Source: Actinomadura flavalba DSM 45200 (GTDB lineage Bacteria > Actinomycetota > Actinomycetes > Streptosporangiales > Streptosporangiaceae). Taken from it: a DNA stretch of 64,000 bases. The notes under the pieces were generated by a model that was not told the origin of the DNA, ran no database searches, and saw nothing but the letters and a program-made list of their open reading frames with translations. A program made the translations under genes and the position numbers. This document shows, one piece after another, positions 26,149 to 36,285 of this stretch (its first letter is position 1; every line of letters starts with the position of its first letter). The stretch spans positions 1,984,001-2,048,000 of the forward strand of contig NZ_KB894093.1 of NCBI RefSeq assembly GCF_000374305.1, given 5' to 3'.

Positions 26149-26520
26149 GTGTCTGACTACTTCGGTGGCTACGCGGTCTTCGTGGCGTTGCTCCTGGTCG
26201 GTGGTGGGATCGTCGGCGGCGGGCTCGCGGCCAACCGGCTGCTGCGTCCCGACCGGCCGACGCCCGAGAAGCTCACCACCTACGAATGTGGCGTAGATCC
26301 CGTTGGCGGGCACTGGGCGCAGTCCTACGTCCGCTACTACGTGTTCGCGTTCCTTTACGTAGTGTTCGCGGTCGACGCCGTCTTCCTCTTCCCCTGGGCG
26401 ACGATCTTCGCTGCTCCGGGCTATGGGATGACCACGCTCGCCGAGATGTTCGTCTTCCTCGGGTTCCTCGCCACCGGACTGCTCTACGCCGCCAAGAAGG
26501 GCGTCCTGTCGTGGGTCTGA
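26149..26520 (+). CDS. nuoA: NADH dehydrogenase-like subunit A
   Basis: The 123-residue membrane subunit has three TM helices and the diagnostic loop KLTTYECGVDPVG with its conserved cysteine, followed by RYYVFAFLYVVFAVDAVFLFPWA. It links the membrane arm to the peripheral arm of complex I. GTG start with GGGAAGG 7 bases upstream. It opens a ten-gene set, nuoABCH-IJKLMN, that lacks D, E, F and G, and so belongs to the short, second-type nuo locus. Confidence 0.95.
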   Translation: MSDYFGGYAVFVALLLVGGGIVGGGLAANRLLRPDRPTPEKLTTYECGVDPVGGHWAQSYVRYYVFAFLYVVFAVDAVFLFPWATIFAAPGYGMTTLAEMFVFLGFLATGLLYAAKKGVLSWV

Positions 26521-26597
26521 CCTTCTGGACGGTGGCGCCGGGGCTGTAAGAATGCACCCGTGACTGCGAGCGGGCCGCCCAGCGTGAGGGACACAGC

Positions 26598-27557
26598 ATG
26601 AGTACCGTCGATCTGCCGACGCCGGGCGTCGGGCCGCTGTCGCGGCTCGCGCCCAAACCCATGCGGTTCGTGCTGAACTGGGGCCGCCGGTACTCGCTGT
26701 GGGTCTTCAACTTCGGGCTGGCCTGCTGCGCGATCGAGTTCATCGCCACGTCGATGAGCCGGCACGACTTCATCCGGCTCGGCGTGATCCCGTTCGCGCC
26801 CGGCCCCCGCCAGGCCGACCTGATGGTCGTCTCCGGCACCGTCAGCGACAAGATGGCGCCCGCCATCAAGCGGCTCTACGAGCAGATGCCCGAGCCCAAG
26901 TACGTCATCTCGTTCGGGGCGTGCTCGAACTGCGGCGGCCCCTACTGGGACTCCTACGCCGTCACCAAGGGCGTCGACCAGATCATCCCCGTGGACGTCT
27001 ACGTGCCCGGATGCCCGCCGCGGCCCGAGGCGCTGCTGCACGGAATCCTCAAGCTCCAGGAGAAGATCGCCGGGGAGTCGCTCGGTGAGCGGTACGGCGG
27101 CGACGGCGAGAGCGTGAGCCCAGCGCCCCGGTCGCGGCCGCTGAAGCCGACCGTCCTGCGGCGCCCGCCGGTCGCGGCGCCGCCTCCGCCGGCGGTCGAA
27201 GAACGGCCGGTTCCGGCCGGGGACGGGTCTCCGGATTCCCAGGAGACGCAGATTCTGCCGACCGTCTCGTCCTCGGCACCGGCCGGTGGCCCGGAGGACG
27301 CGACGCGGCCCGTTCCCGAACCCGTCGAGGCTCCGGCCGATGCCGAGGACGCGACGCGTCCGGTGCCGTCACTGCCGCCGGAGGCCGCGGCGAGCCCGGA
27401 TGACGCGACGCGTCCCGTACCGTCGCCGGACGCTCAGGGGGACGGCGGCCCGCACGACGTGACGCGGCCACTGTCGGCCCTGCCCGACGACGGCTCCGAG
27501 CACGACCCGTCCATCATCCCCGGCCTCGCCGACGAGCGACGGGGGGACGGGGCGTGA
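26598..27557 (+). CDS. nuoB: Complex I subunit B with a long C-terminal tail
   Basis: Residues 1-160 are a normal NuoB, with the N2 cluster ligands Cys43-Cys44 (GLACCAIEF), Cys109 (FGACSNCGG) and Cys139 ([10 protein letters not shown]). The protein then continues to 319 residues, against about 160-190 in most bacteria. The extra 155 residues are Pro/Ala/Asp-rich and disordered, with four spaced copies of a DATRPVP-type motif at about 234, 251, 269 and 287, and TQILPTV near 217. The core keeps every ligand, so it should still hold N2. The tail could bind partners or be phosphorylated on Thr. The stop overlaps nuoC by 4 bases. Confidence 0.93.
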   Translation: MSTVDLPTPGVGPLSRLAPKPMRFVLNWGRRYSLWVFNFGLACCAIEFIATSMSRHDFIRLGVIPFAPGPRQADLMVVSGTVSDKMAPAIKRLYEQMPEPKYVISFGACSNCGGPYWDSYAVTKGVDQIIPVDVYVPGCPPRPEALLHGILKLQEKIAGESLGERYGGDGESVSPAPRSRPLKPTVLRRPPVAAPPPPAVEERPVPAGDGSPDSQETQILPTVSSSAPAGGPEDATRPVPEPVEAPADAEDATRPVPSLPPEAAASPDDATRPVPSPDAQGDGGPHDVTRPLSALPDDGSEHDPSIIPGLADERRGDGA

Positions 27558-28108
27558 GCGCGGTCGTGCTGGAAGCCGCCTGGACCGACCGTTTCGACGG
27601 CGACGTCACCACCGAGGAGACCGAGGCGGGACTGTCCGTCGGCGTCCTGCCCGGCGACTGGATCGCCGCGCTGACGTTCGCGCGGGACGTCCTGTCGTGC
27701 GAGTTCTTCGACTGGATCACCGGCGTGGACGAGATGGCGGAGGGGTTCGCCGTCGTCGCGCACGTGTACTCGCTGGAGAAGCGGCACCATCTGCTCGTCC
27801 ACACCCGCGTCCCGCGCGAGGACCCCCGGCTGCCCACCGCCGTCGGCGTGTACCGGGGCGCGTCCTGGCACGAGCGCGAGACGTTCGAGATGTTCGGCAT
27901 CGTCTTCGACGACCACCCGAACCTCGTCCCGCTACTGCTGCCCGACGGGTTCCAGGGGAATCCGCTGCGCAAGGACTTCGTGCTCGCGTCCCGGGTCGCC
28001 AAGGCGTGGCCCGGGGCGAAGGAACCCGGCGAGTCGGGCCATGGTGCGCCCAGCCGCCGCCGCGTGCGCCCGCCGGGCGTGCCCGACGACTGGGGCCCGC
28101 ATGCCTGA
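27554..28108 (+). CDS. nuoC: Complex I subunit C
   Basis: The 184-residue subunit carries the family signature [18 protein letters not shown], then [17 protein letters not shown], at about 112-150. It normally sits against NuoD in the peripheral arm. No nuoD follows in this operon: the next gene is nuoH, whose ATG overlaps this stop by 8 bases. The final 35 residues are Pro/Arg-rich. GTG start overlapping the nuoB stop. Confidence 0.92.
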   Translation: MSAVVLEAAWTDRFDGDVTTEETEAGLSVGVLPGDWIAALTFARDVLSCEFFDWITGVDEMAEGFAVVAHVYSLEKRHHLLVHTRVPREDPRLPTAVGVYRGASWHERETFEMFGIVFDDHPNLVPLLLPDGFQGNPLRKDFVLASRVAKAWPGAKEPGESGHGAPSRRRVRPPGVPDDWGPHA

Positions 28109-29066
28109 TCTGCTGGAGATCGTCCTGAAGCTGGCGCTCGTCGCGGCGGTGTTCGCGGTGTTGCCGCTGCTCGTCGGGCAGGCCGAGCACAAGGTGATGG
28201 CGCACATGCAGGGCCGCCTCGGCCCCATGTACGCGGGCGGGTTCCACGGCTGGGCGCAGCTCGTCGCCGACGGCGTGAAGTTCGCGCAGAAGGAGGACGT
28301 CGTCCCCGCCGCCGCCGACCGGCGCATCTTCAAGCTCGCGCCGGGCGTCGCGCTCGTGCCGTACCTGCTGGTCCTGCTGGTGATCCCGGTCGGGCCGGAC
28401 GGGATGGTCGTGCTCGACCTCGGGCTCGGCCTGTTCTTCGCGCTCGCCGTGATGGGCATCGGCGTCATCGGCGCGATCATGGCCGGGTGGGCGAGCGCGA
28501 ACAAGTACTCGCTGCTCGGCGGCATGCGGGTGGCGGCGCAGCTCCTGTCGTACGAGCTGCCGATGGTGTTCGCGGCGGCGTCGGTGGCGATGGCGGCGGG
28601 CACCCTGTCGCTGTCGGGGATCGTCGAGGAATGGCGCTGGTACTGGCTGCCGTGGCAGGCGGTCGGGCTCGTCGTCTTCTTCGTCGCGGGGCTGGCCGAG
28701 CTGCGCCGTCCTCCGTTCGACATGCCGATCGCGGACTCCGAGATCATTCTCGGTCCTTACACCGAGTACGGCGGTCTTCGCTTCGCTCTCTTCCTGCTCG
28801 CCGAATATGCCGGGATCGTGGTTCTGGCGGCGTTGACGGCCGTTTTGTATCTCGGTGGCTGGAAAGGGCCGTTCCTGGATGCGGAACTCGGCTGGCTCTG
28901 GCTTCTGCTGAAGGTGTTCGCGCTGGCCTTCATCGTGATCTGGCTTCGGGTGAGCTTCCCGCGCATGCGTGAAGATCAACTACAGCGTTTGGCGTGGGCG
29001 TGGCTGGTGCCGCTGGCCCTTGCGCAGTTGGCTTTGACGGGGGTCATGCGGGTGGTGTCGGCTTAG
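28101..29066 (+). CDS. nuoH: Complex I subunit H
   Basis: The 321-residue, eight-helix subunit contributes the quinone-entry path. Typical segments include EHKVMAHMQGRLGPMYAG, the loop ADGVKFAQKEDVVPAAADR, and AELRRPPFDMPIADSE with its conserved acidic residues. Its ATG at 28101 overlaps the nuoC stop. The operon then breaks: a minus-strand gene (29189-29998) separates it from nuoI, so the second half (I-N) probably has its own promoter. Confidence 0.95.
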   Translation: MPDLLEIVLKLALVAAVFAVLPLLVGQAEHKVMAHMQGRLGPMYAGGFHGWAQLVADGVKFAQKEDVVPAAADRRIFKLAPGVALVPYLLVLLVIPVGPDGMVVLDLGLGLFFALAVMGIGVIGAIMAGWASANKYSLLGGMRVAAQLLSYELPMVFAAASVAMAAGTLSLSGIVEEWRWYWLPWQAVGLVVFFVAGLAELRRPPFDMPIADSEIILGPYTEYGGLRFALFLLAEYAGIVVLAALTAVLYLGGWKGPFLDAELGWLWLLLKVFALAFIVIWLRVSFPRMREDQLQRLAWAWLVPLALAQLALTGVMRVVSA

Positions 29067-29188
29067 CCGGGCGCAGCTCCCGTTATCCACAGCCTCAGAT
29101 TTGACTTTCGGAAGCCGCCCGACCCGACAAGACTCTCCGTAACGGCCGATGGTCGGTCGGTGATGGAGAGCGAGGTCAGGCCATGCGA

Positions 29189-29998
29189 TCACGGCATGAA
29201 GAGCGTGAGATCCGCCACGCGCTGGAACACCGCCGGGGGCAGGTCGATCTCCACGGCCATCTCCTCGGCGGAGAGGAACCCGCCCTCCTCGCTCCGCCGG
29301 GCGACGATCCGCTCCACCAGCTCGTCCGTCATCCCCGGCAGGCCCGCCAGCACGCCCGGCGGTGCGCTGTTGACGTCCACCAGGCCGCCGTCGTCGTAGG
29401 CGCGCGGCAGGTCGGGGCGGCCGATGCGCAGCTCGTAGGCGAGCGCCGGGTCCTCCCGGGCCAGCGCCCGCGCCTCGGCGCGCAGCTTGCGCCGGTACTT
29501 CACGACGTGCACGGCCTGCTCGTTGCGCACACTCGCCGGCGTCGGCGGCTCGGGCGCGGGGAACAGCGAGGGGCGCAGCGCGAACGCGTGGATCGTCGCG
29601 CCGATCCACGCCATCATCCAGACCAGCCCGGCGATCGCCGCGAAGACGCTCGCGTCGGGTGCCACCACCATCAGGGCGACGACCGCCCCGTAGACGGCCG
29701 TCGCCACCGCCAGCGAGGCCGACCGGCGCTTGATCGCCATGTAGCCGAACGAGAACGGCGTCCCGAAACCGAACGTGACCAAGGGCACGAGCGCCCATCC
29801 GGCACCGCCGGGGCGCGGCGGGAGGGGCGGCGGCGGCAACGGAGCGGGATGCGGGAGAGCCTGTGGCACCGGCCGTCCGTGCGGTGGCGCACCGTACCCG
29901 TCGACCGGCCTGGACCTGCCATGACGGGGCGGACGGGACGCGTGGTGCCGGAGGTGTTCTTCCCCGCCGCCGTAGGGGTCGTGGACGTGATCGCTCAT
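29189..29998 (-). CDS. Helix-hairpin-helix membrane protein inside the nuo locus
   Basis: The 269-residue protein has a Pro/His-rich N-terminus, three to four TM helices (about 62-140) and a C-terminal ComEA-like helix-hairpin-helix pair: [40 protein letters not shown]. Such domains bind DNA non-specifically, but the function here is unknown. The start is fixed by GGAGGAG upstream of ATG 29998. It is antisense to the nuo genes and splits nuoH from nuoI. Confidence 0.7.
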   Translation of the reverse strand: MSDHVHDPYGGGEEHLRHHASRPPRHGRSRPVDGYGAPPHGRPVPQALPHPAPLPPPPLPPRPGGAGWALVPLVTFGFGTPFSFGYMAIKRRSASLAVATAVYGAVVALMVVAPDASVFAAIAGLVWMMAWIGATIHAFALRPSLFPAPEPPTPASVRNEQAVHVVKYRRKLRAEARALAREDPALAYELRIGRPDLPRAYDDGGLVDVNSAPPGVLAGLPGMTDELVERIVARRSEEGGFLSAEEMAVEIDLPPAVFQRVADLTLFMP

Positions 29999-30100
29999 CT
30001 GCGCTCCTCCCACCGGGCCGTGCCGGAGCCTCCGCACGTCCCTGCTCTTGGGACGAACGCAACCCCCGCCGCGTTCCCCCCACGCGCCGCGTACGCCATC

Positions 30101-30631
30101 ATGTCCCCCGTGGGACGGCTACCAGGAGGCGGTCTGGCCAAGGGGCTGGCCGTCACATTGCGAACGATGACGCGGCGTACCAACACGCGCCAGTATCCCG
30201 AGGTGCAGCCCGATCTGCCCCCGCGCAGCAGGGGGGTGATCGCACTCTTCGAGGAGAACTGCACCGTTTGCATGCTCTGTGCGCGTGAATGCCCCGACTG
30301 GTGCATCTACATCGACTCCCACAAGGAGACGCTGCCCGCCGAGGGCGGCGGCCGGGCGCGCACCCGCAACGTGCTCGACCGGTTCGCGATCGACTTCTCG
30401 CTCTGCATGTACTGCGGCATCTGCGTCGAGGTCTGCCCGTTCGACGCGCTCTTCTGGTCGCCCGAGTTCGAGTACGCCGAATACGACATCGCCGAACTCA
30501 CCCACGAACGAGACCGGCTGCGGGAATGGATGTGGACGGTCCCGCCGCCCCAGGCCCTCGACCCGTCCGGCGACCCGCCCAAGGAGATCGCGGCGGCGGA
30601 GAAGGCGGCCGCGCGCGGGAGGAGGGCATGA
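30101..30631 (+). CDS. nuoI: Complex I subunit I, two [4Fe-4S] clusters
   Basis: The protein has two ferredoxin-type motifs: [12 protein letters not shown] and [12 protein letters not shown], which ligate N6a and N6b. The N-terminal [13 protein letters not shown] is the usual NuoI entry helix, so the start must lie before 30143. No ribosome site is visible. I used ATG 30101; GTG 30110, which lies 7 bases after CATCAT, is an equally good leaderless choice. The 3' end overlaps nuoJ (ATGA). In a complex without E, F, G this subunit is the likely docking point for ferredoxin. Confidence 0.9.
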   Translation: MSPVGRLPGGGLAKGLAVTLRTMTRRTNTRQYPEVQPDLPPRSRGVIALFEENCTVCMLCARECPDWCIYIDSHKETLPAEGGGRARTRNVLDRFAIDFSLCMYCGICVEVCPFDALFWSPEFEYAEYDIAELTHERDRLREWMWTVPPPQALDPSGDPPKEIAAAEKAAARGRRA

Positions 30632-31140
30632 CCGGCCACGACGTCGTCTTCCTGCTCCTGGGCGCCATCGCGGTCGGCGCGGGCGTGCTCTGCGTGACGA
30701 CGAAGCAGATCGTGCACGCCGCGCTGTGGCTGGTCGTGTCCTTCGGCGGCCTGGCGGGCGGCTACCTGGTGCTGACGGCCGAGTTCGTCGCCTGGGTGCA
30801 GGTGCTCATCTACGTCGGCGCGGTCGTCGTCCTGCTGCTGTTCGGCATCATGCTGACGCGCGCCCCGATCGGACGCGACCCCGCCCTCGACTCCGGCAAC
30901 CGCTGGGTCGCGCTCGGCGTGGCGCTCGCGACGGCGGCGCTCCTCGTCACCGTCGTGATCATGGGCTTCGGGCACGCCTACAAGGAGATCGAGCCCGGCG
31001 GCGGTTCGGCCGACACGCTCGGTGCCGCCGTCTTCCGCACCTGGGTGCTGCCGTTCGAGGTGCTGTCGGTGCTGCTGCTCGCGGCGCTCGTCGGCGCGAT
31101 CGTCCTGTCCCGGTCCGACATCGGCGAGAAGGACGACTGA
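30628..31140 (+). CDS. nuoJ: Complex I subunit J
   Basis: The 170-residue membrane subunit has five helices; the segment [20 protein letters not shown] and the pi-bulge helix [16 protein letters not shown] identify it. It forms part of the proton path near the quinone end. ATG overlaps the nuoI stop, with GGGAGGAGGG before it, and its own stop shares a base with the nuoK start. Confidence 0.93.
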   Translation: MTGHDVVFLLLGAIAVGAGVLCVTTKQIVHAALWLVVSFGGLAGGYLVLTAEFVAWVQVLIYVGAVVVLLLFGIMLTRAPIGRDPALDSGNRWVALGVALATAALLVTVVIMGFGHAYKEIEPGGGSADTLGAAVFRTWVLPFEVLSVLLLAALVGAIVLSRSDIGEKDD

Positions 31141-32675
31141 TGCACATCGTCTATCCCGCGGTCGTGTCCGCCCTGCTCTTCTCCGTCGGCGTCTACGGCG
31201 TCCTGGCCCGCCGCAACGCGATCCTGATGCTGATGGCGGTCGAGCTGATGCTCAACGCCGTCAACCTGAACCTCGTCGCCTTCGACGTCTGGTGGCGCGA
31301 CGCCCTGCACGGCGGCCAGGTCCTCACCCTCTTCACGATCGTCATCGCCGCCGCCGAAATCGGCCTCGGCCTGGCCATCGTCCTGCTCGTCTACCGCACG
31401 CGCTCCACCATCAACGTCGACGAACTCCGCACCCTCGCCGAAACCCCGCCCGCCGCCCCGGCCTCCGCCGAAGCCGCACCGGCGAACGAACGGCCGTCCC
31501 CGGTCGGCGCGGAGCCCTCCGACCTCGCAGACGAGCCGTCGCCTCCTCGACCGGCCGACGAACGTCCGCCGAAGCTCGACGCCGACACCCGCGCACCCAA
31601 GACGCCACCGCTCAGCGAGCTTGAAGCCGATGCCCCGCCGCCCGCCGCCGACGACGAACGCACCATGGTGCTCCCCACCGCGGCCGTCCCCACCACGAGC
31701 GAGGCCGCCATCCCCGAACCCGGCGCCGCCGAACCCGACCCCGACGTCACCGCACCAGCCGAACACGCCCCCGAGGCAACGGCCCCCGAAACGACCGACC
31801 CCGCCCCGGCCAAGCCCATAGCCGCAGAGCCCACAACGCCCGCACCTAGTAGCGCTGCCGAGCCTGCTGCGCTCGAACCCCGCGCGATCGCGTCGGAAGC
31901 GGCTGAGCCCCGTGACGAGCGTGGGGCGGCCGAATCCAGCACGGCCGCGTCCGAGGGCGCTTCGCCGGAGGTGATCGAGCCCGAGGAAGCGCGCGGCGTC
32001 CGCAAGTCCGGTACCGCCGAGTCCGCCGGGACGGAGCCCGGCCCGGCCGAGCCCAGCGGAATCCAGCCCGGAGGAACGGCGCCTGGTGGTACCGAGCCCG
32101 GCGAAACGAAGCTCGGCGCGGCCGAATCCGGCGGTGCGGAGCGCGGGCCGGTTGAGTCTGACTCGGCTGAACCAGAAGAGAACGAACCCGGCCCCGTTGG
32201 GTCCGGAGCTGTCGAATCCGACGAGATCGAGTCTGGTCTCGCTGAGTCGAGTGAGAACGAGTCCGGTCCGGCCGAGTTCGGTGCGAACGAGCCCGGAGCT
32301 GCCGGGCCCGTCGAGATCGAGTCTGGTCCCGCTGAGCCGGGTGGGAACGAGTCCGGTCCGGTCGAGTTCGGTGCGAACGAGCCCGGAGCTGTCGAGTCCG
32401 TCGAGATCGAGTCTGGTCCCGCTGAGTCAGGTGGGAACGAGCCCGGTCCGGTCGAGTCCGGTGAGCCGGGCGAGAACAAGGCCGGTCCCGCTGAGTCCGG
32501 TGCGAATGAGGACGGAGCCGTTGAGTCCGGTGAGAACAAGGCCGGTCCCGCCGGGTCTGGTGAGGGTGAGTCCCGAGCCGCCGAGGCCGGTGGTGTGAAG
32601 CGCCGTGGGCGTGGGGGCGGCGGGCAGGGCGAGGAGCCGCCGGGTGGGGCCGAGGGGACGGAGGTCGGGCGGTGA
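31140..32675 (+). CDS. nuoK: Complex I subunit K with a 411-residue disordered tail
   Basis: Residues 1-100 are a complete NuoK of normal size, three TM helices with the two conserved membrane glutamates (Glu35 in MAVELMLN, Glu73 in AAAEIGLG). The frame then runs without interruption to 511 residues. The tail is rich in Ala, Pro, Glu, Thr, then Glu, Ser, Gly, Asn, is strongly acidic, and turns into a near-perfect 30-residue repeat (units around [15 protein letters not shown] and VEIESGPAE). It ends in a basic, Gly-rich patch (KRRGRGGGG). Stop overlaps the nuoL start by 4 bases, so the extension is real and translated in the operon. Confidence 0.93.
   Translation: MHIVYPAVVSALLFSVGVYGVLARRNAILMLMAVELMLNAVNLNLVAFDVWWRDALHGGQVLTLFTIVIAAAEIGLGLAIVLLVYRTRSTINVDELRTLAETPPAAPASAEAAPANERPSPVGAEPSDLADEPSPPRPADERPPKLDADTRAPKTPPLSELEADAPPPAADDERTMVLPTAAVPTTSEAAIPEPGAAEPDPDVTAPAEHAPEATAPETTDPAPAKPIAAEPTTPAPSSAAEPAALEPRAIASEAAEPRDERGAAESSTAASEGASPEVIEPEEARGVRKSGTAESAGTEPGPAEPSGIQPGGTAPGGTEPGETKLGAAESGGAERGPVESDSAEPEENEPGPVGSGAVESDEIESGLAESSENESGPAEFGANEPGAAGPVEIESGPAEPGGNESGPVEFGANEPGAVESVEIESGPAESGGNEPGPVESGEPGENKAGPAESGANEDGAVESGENKAGPAGSGEGESRAAEAGGVKRRGRGGGGQGEEPPGGAEGTEVGR
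32221..32460 (+). repeat. 90-bp tandem repeat in the nuoK tail
   Basis: The 20-mer GTGCGAACGAGCCCGGAGCT occurs at 32281 and again at 32371, and the segment starting GAGATCGAGTCTGGT at 32222, 32312 and 32402: a 90-base period with three copies, each 30 codons. Base composition is less GC-rich at third positions than in neighbouring genes. Period and frame keep the protein open. Confidence 0.85.
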
Positions 32676-34783
32676 TCGTCCTTACGTCGTTGATCGTGTT
32701 GGTGCCGTTCGTGGCGGCGTTCGTCGGGTTCCTGTTCGGGCCCCGGTTGACGCGGTTGCTCGGGGGACGGCCGCCGGCGGCGGCGCCCGTGGGGGCGACC
32801 GTCGTGACCGAGGCGGAGGCGGACGCCGATCCTGACTCCGCCGCCGCCGGTGCGACACCTCCGGAGGCAGCGCGGGCTGCGGCGTTCCGCAACGGCCCGG
32901 CTCTCATCGCGTGCGGGGCGAGCGCGGTGTCGCTCGTCCTCGCCGTGATCGTCGGGTTCGTCGCCTGGCGCTCACCCGGCGTCCGCACCGGTGTCCTCAC
33001 GACGATCGACGCCGGGTCGGTCCCGATCCGGGTCGGTCTGCACGTCGACGGGCTGGCCGCGCTGATGGTCGTCATGGTCTGCACGGTCGCGTTCGCGGTC
33101 CAGCTCTACTCCGTCGCCTACATGGCCAAGGACGCCCGGTACTCCTCGTACGCGGCGTTCATCTCCCTGTTCACCGCCGCGATGCTGCTGGTCGTGCTGT
33201 CCGGCGACCTGCTCGTGCTGTACGCGGGCTGGGAGGTCATGGGCGTCTGCTCGTACTTCCTCATCGGCCACCACTGGGAGGACCGCGCGAACTCCCGCGC
33301 CGCCGTCAAGGCGTTCCTGGTGACGCGGCTCGGCGACGTCGGCTTCCTGCTCGGCATCATCATCCTGGGCGTCGGCGCGGGCACATTCTCGATCGACGGC
33401 ATCATCCAGCGCGCCCCGATGCTCCCCGACGGCACCGTCCTCGCCGCCGCGCTGCTGCTCCTGGCGGGCGTCGCGGGCAAGAGCGCCCAGTTCCCCCTGC
33501 ACACCTGGCTCCCGGACGCCATGGCGGGCCCGACCCCGATCAGCGCGCTGATCCACGCCGCGACGATGGTCGCGGCAGGGATCTACGTCGTCGCGCGCCT
33601 GTTCGACGTGTTCGTCCAGGCACCGACGGCGCTCGCGGTCCTCGGCGTCCTCGCGGTGGTCTCCATGGTCGGAGCCGCGCTGGCGGCCCTCGCCCAGGAC
33701 GACCTGAAACGCGTCCTCGCCTACTCCACCATCAGCCAGCTCGCCGTGATGGCGGCGGGCCTGGCCGTCGGCGCGAAGCCCGCCGCGGTCTTCCACCTCG
33801 TCGCGCACGGCGCGTTCAAGGCGCTGCTCTTCCTCGCGGCGGGCAGCGTCATCTTCGTCGCGGGCACGAACCTCCTCGCCGGTTACGGCGGCCTGCGCGG
33901 CCGCATGCCGCTGACGTTCGGCGCGATGACGATCGGCTTCGCCGCACTCGCGGGCGTCCCCCCGGTCAGCGGCTTCTTCAGCAAGGACGCCGTCCTCGAA
34001 GGCGCCCAGCACGCGGCCCTGCACGGCGGCGAACTCGTCCACAGCGCCTCCACGCCCGGCGGCCGAGCCGTCGAAGGCGGCTTGACGTTGGTGGGCGTCC
34101 CGGAGGGACCGGGCGCCGTCTCGGGCTCCTACACGGGTGCCGCCCCCGCTCCGCTGAGCCCCACCAACCTGCCCGCCGACGCCGCCCTCCCACCGGCCGT
34201 CGCCTGGCTCATCTACCTCGGCCTGCTGCTCACGATCGTGCTCACCGCCGCATACGCCGCCCGCGCCTGGCTGATGACGTTCTTCGGCGAGTACCGCGGC
34301 ACCGGCGAGCCGCGCGAGGCGCCGCGCCTCATGTCGTGGACGGTCGCGGCGCTCGCCGTCCCCGCCGCGTTCCTCGGCTTCACCGGTCTCGCCTCGGGCG
34401 AGCTGCGCCCGCACCTCGGCTCGGCGCTGCTCGGCCTGCTGCTGACGGCGGCGGGCATCGGTGCCGCGTTCCTGCTCTGGAACCGCGACCCCGCGCTCGA
34501 CCCGGCACGCTCCCTCGGTCCGGCGCGGCCCGCCCTCGCCCGGGCCTTCTACCTGGACGAGGTGTACGCGCTGCTGTTCGTCCGCCCCGTCCGGTGGCTC
34601 GCCGGACGCGTCGCCGTCGCCGACGACCGGGGCATCGACGCGGCCGTCAACGGCATCGCCACCGGAACGCGCCGCCTGGCCGGAACGCTTCGCCTCCCGC
34701 GCGACGGTGACGCCCAGTCCTATCTCACCGGCCTGCTCGCCGGGTTCGTCGTCATCGCGGCCGTGGTGGTGGTCTTCCTGTGA
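32672..34783 (+). CDS. nuoL: Complex I subunit L, proton channel
   Basis: The 703-residue antiporter-like subunit has about 15 helices plus the C-terminal lateral helix region. Key segments are [20 protein letters not shown] and [17 protein letters not shown], with the channel lysine and the conserved histidine. A cytoplasmic or periplasmic loop at about 450-495 is longer than in most homologues. GTG start overlapping nuoK; stop overlaps nuoM. Confidence 0.93.
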   Translation: MIVLTSLIVLVPFVAAFVGFLFGPRLTRLLGGRPPAAAPVGATVVTEAEADADPDSAAAGATPPEAARAAAFRNGPALIACGASAVSLVLAVIVGFVAWRSPGVRTGVLTTIDAGSVPIRVGLHVDGLAALMVVMVCTVAFAVQLYSVAYMAKDARYSSYAAFISLFTAAMLLVVLSGDLLVLYAGWEVMGVCSYFLIGHHWEDRANSRAAVKAFLVTRLGDVGFLLGIIILGVGAGTFSIDGIIQRAPMLPDGTVLAAALLLLAGVAGKSAQFPLHTWLPDAMAGPTPISALIHAATMVAAGIYVVARLFDVFVQAPTALAVLGVLAVVSMVGAALAALAQDDLKRVLAYSTISQLAVMAAGLAVGAKPAAVFHLVAHGAFKALLFLAAGSVIFVAGTNLLAGYGGLRGRMPLTFGAMTIGFAALAGVPPVSGFFSKDAVLEGAQHAALHGGELVHSASTPGGRAVEGGLTLVGVPEGPGAVSGSYTGAAPAPLSPTNLPADAALPPAVAWLIYLGLLLTIVLTAAYAARAWLMTFFGEYRGTGEPREAPRLMSWTVAALAVPAAFLGFTGLASGELRPHLGSALLGLLLTAAGIGAAFLLWNRDPALDPARSLGPARPALARAFYLDEVYALLFVRPVRWLAGRVAVADDRGIDAAVNGIATGTRRLAGTLRLPRDGDAQSYLTGLLAGFVVIAAVVVVFL

Positions 34784-36282
34784 TCTTCCTGCTGATGATG
34801 GCGATCCCGCTGCTGGGCGCGCTGGCACTGCTGCTCCCGGCGGGTCGCTTCCTGCCGGGGGAGACGGCCGTCCGCCGGTTCGGCCTCGGCGTCTCGGGCG
34901 CGACGCTGCTCGTCGCGGTCTCGGCCGTGACGGCGTTCGACTTCGGCGACCCGGCCCGGATGCAGCTCGAAATCGACCGCTCGTGGTCTCCCGCGATCGG
35001 ACTGCGCTTCCACCTCGGCATGGACGGCATCTCGCTGCCGCTGGTCCTGCTGACCGCGCTGCTGACGTTCCTGTGCTTCGTCCACACGATCAAGCACCCG
35101 CCCGCCGGCGGCCGGACCCGGCTGCTGACGGCGTTGCTGCTCGTCCTCGAAGTGGGCCTGCTCGGCACGTTCACCGCCCTGGACCTCGTGCTGTTCTTCG
35201 TGTTCTTCGAGGTCGTCCTGATCCCGATGTACGCGATCATCGCGATCTGGGGCGGCGCGAACCGGCGCCCCGCCGCGACGAAGTTCATCCTGTACACGCT
35301 GCTCGGCTCGGGCCTGCTGCTGGTCGGGATGCTGCTCGTCGGCGTGCAGGCGGGCACGCTGGACATGACGGTGCTGGCCGACCGGCACGGCGAGGGCCTG
35401 ACGCGCGGCGTCCAGATCACCGCGTTCCTGCTCATGGGCCTCGGCTTCGCCATCAAGGCGCCGATGTGGCCGCTGCACACCTGGCTGCCCGCAGCGCACA
35501 CCGAGGCGCCGACGGTCGGCTCGGTGCTGCTCGCCGGCACCCTGCTGAAGATGGGCACCTACGGCATCATCCGCATTGCGCTGCCGGCCACGCCGGAGGG
35601 TGCCGTGTTCTGGGCGCCGTGGCTCGGGCTGTTCGCCGTCGTCGGCATCGTCTACGGCGCCCTCGCGTGCCTCGCACAGACCGACCTCAAGCGCATGATC
35701 GCCTACTCGTCCGTGGGGCACATGGGCTTCGTCCTGCTCGGGATCGCGACGCTGACGCCGGTCGGCGTCAACGCCGCGCTGTTCGGCAACGTCGCGCACG
35801 GCCTCATCACCGGCCTGCTGTTCTTCCTCGCCGGTTCCGTCAAGGACCGCTACGGCACCGGCGACCTCCGCGAACTCGGCGGCGGCATGCTCACCACGGC
35901 GCCCCGCCTGGCAGGCGTGCTGACGTTCGCGTCCGTCGCCAGCCTCGGACTGCCGGGCCTCGCCGGGTTCTGGGGCGAGATGCTCGCACTGCTCGGCGCC
36001 TACCGCCCCAACGGGGACCTGCCGCGCGGCGTCTTCCTGGCGTTCATGGTCGCCGGGGCGCTCGGTGCTCTGCTCACCGCCGCGTACTTCCTGCGCATGC
36101 TCGCCAAGATCACGCACGGTCCGCCACCGGCGTCCGTCCCGGACGGCGCAGGACGCGTCTCCGCCTACGAGTACGCCGCGTGGACGCCGCTCATCGCGCT
36201 GACCCTGCTCGTCGGGCTCTGGCCCAAGACGCTGCTCGACGTGACCACCGGACCGGTGCGCGCGCTGTTCGGAGGTGGCTGA
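34780..36282 (+). CDS. nuoM: Complex I subunit M, proton channel
   Basis: The 500-residue antiporter-like subunit has the core segments LFFVFFEVVLIPMYAIIAIW (with the conserved Glu) and GFAIKAPMWPLHTWLPAAH (with the conserved Lys). It should pump protons like its full-length homologues. GTG start overlaps nuoL by 4 bases; nuoN follows after 3 bases. Confidence 0.94.
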   Translation: MIFLLMMAIPLLGALALLLPAGRFLPGETAVRRFGLGVSGATLLVAVSAVTAFDFGDPARMQLEIDRSWSPAIGLRFHLGMDGISLPLVLLTALLTFLCFVHTIKHPPAGGRTRLLTALLLVLEVGLLGTFTALDLVLFFVFFEVVLIPMYAIIAIWGGANRRPAATKFILYTLLGSGLLLVGMLLVGVQAGTLDMTVLADRHGEGLTRGVQITAFLLMGLGFAIKAPMWPLHTWLPAAHTEAPTVGSVLLAGTLLKMGTYGIIRIALPATPEGAVFWAPWLGLFAVVGIVYGALACLAQTDLKRMIAYSSVGHMGFVLLGIATLTPVGVNAALFGNVAHGLITGLLFFLAGSVKDRYGTGDLRELGGGMLTTAPRLAGVLTFASVASLGLPGLAGFWGEMLALLGAYRPNGDLPRGVFLAFMVAGALGALLTAAYFLRMLAKITHGPPPASVPDGAGRVSAYEYAAWTPLIALTLLVGLWPKTLLDVTTGPVRALFGGG

Positions 36283-36285
36283 CCC

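Noticed and set aside
31391..32539. 382-residue minus frame full of Ser/Pro/Gly repeats
   Set aside because: Complement of the nuoK tail repeat; no start signals, and the plus-strand frame is fixed by overlapping nuo genes.
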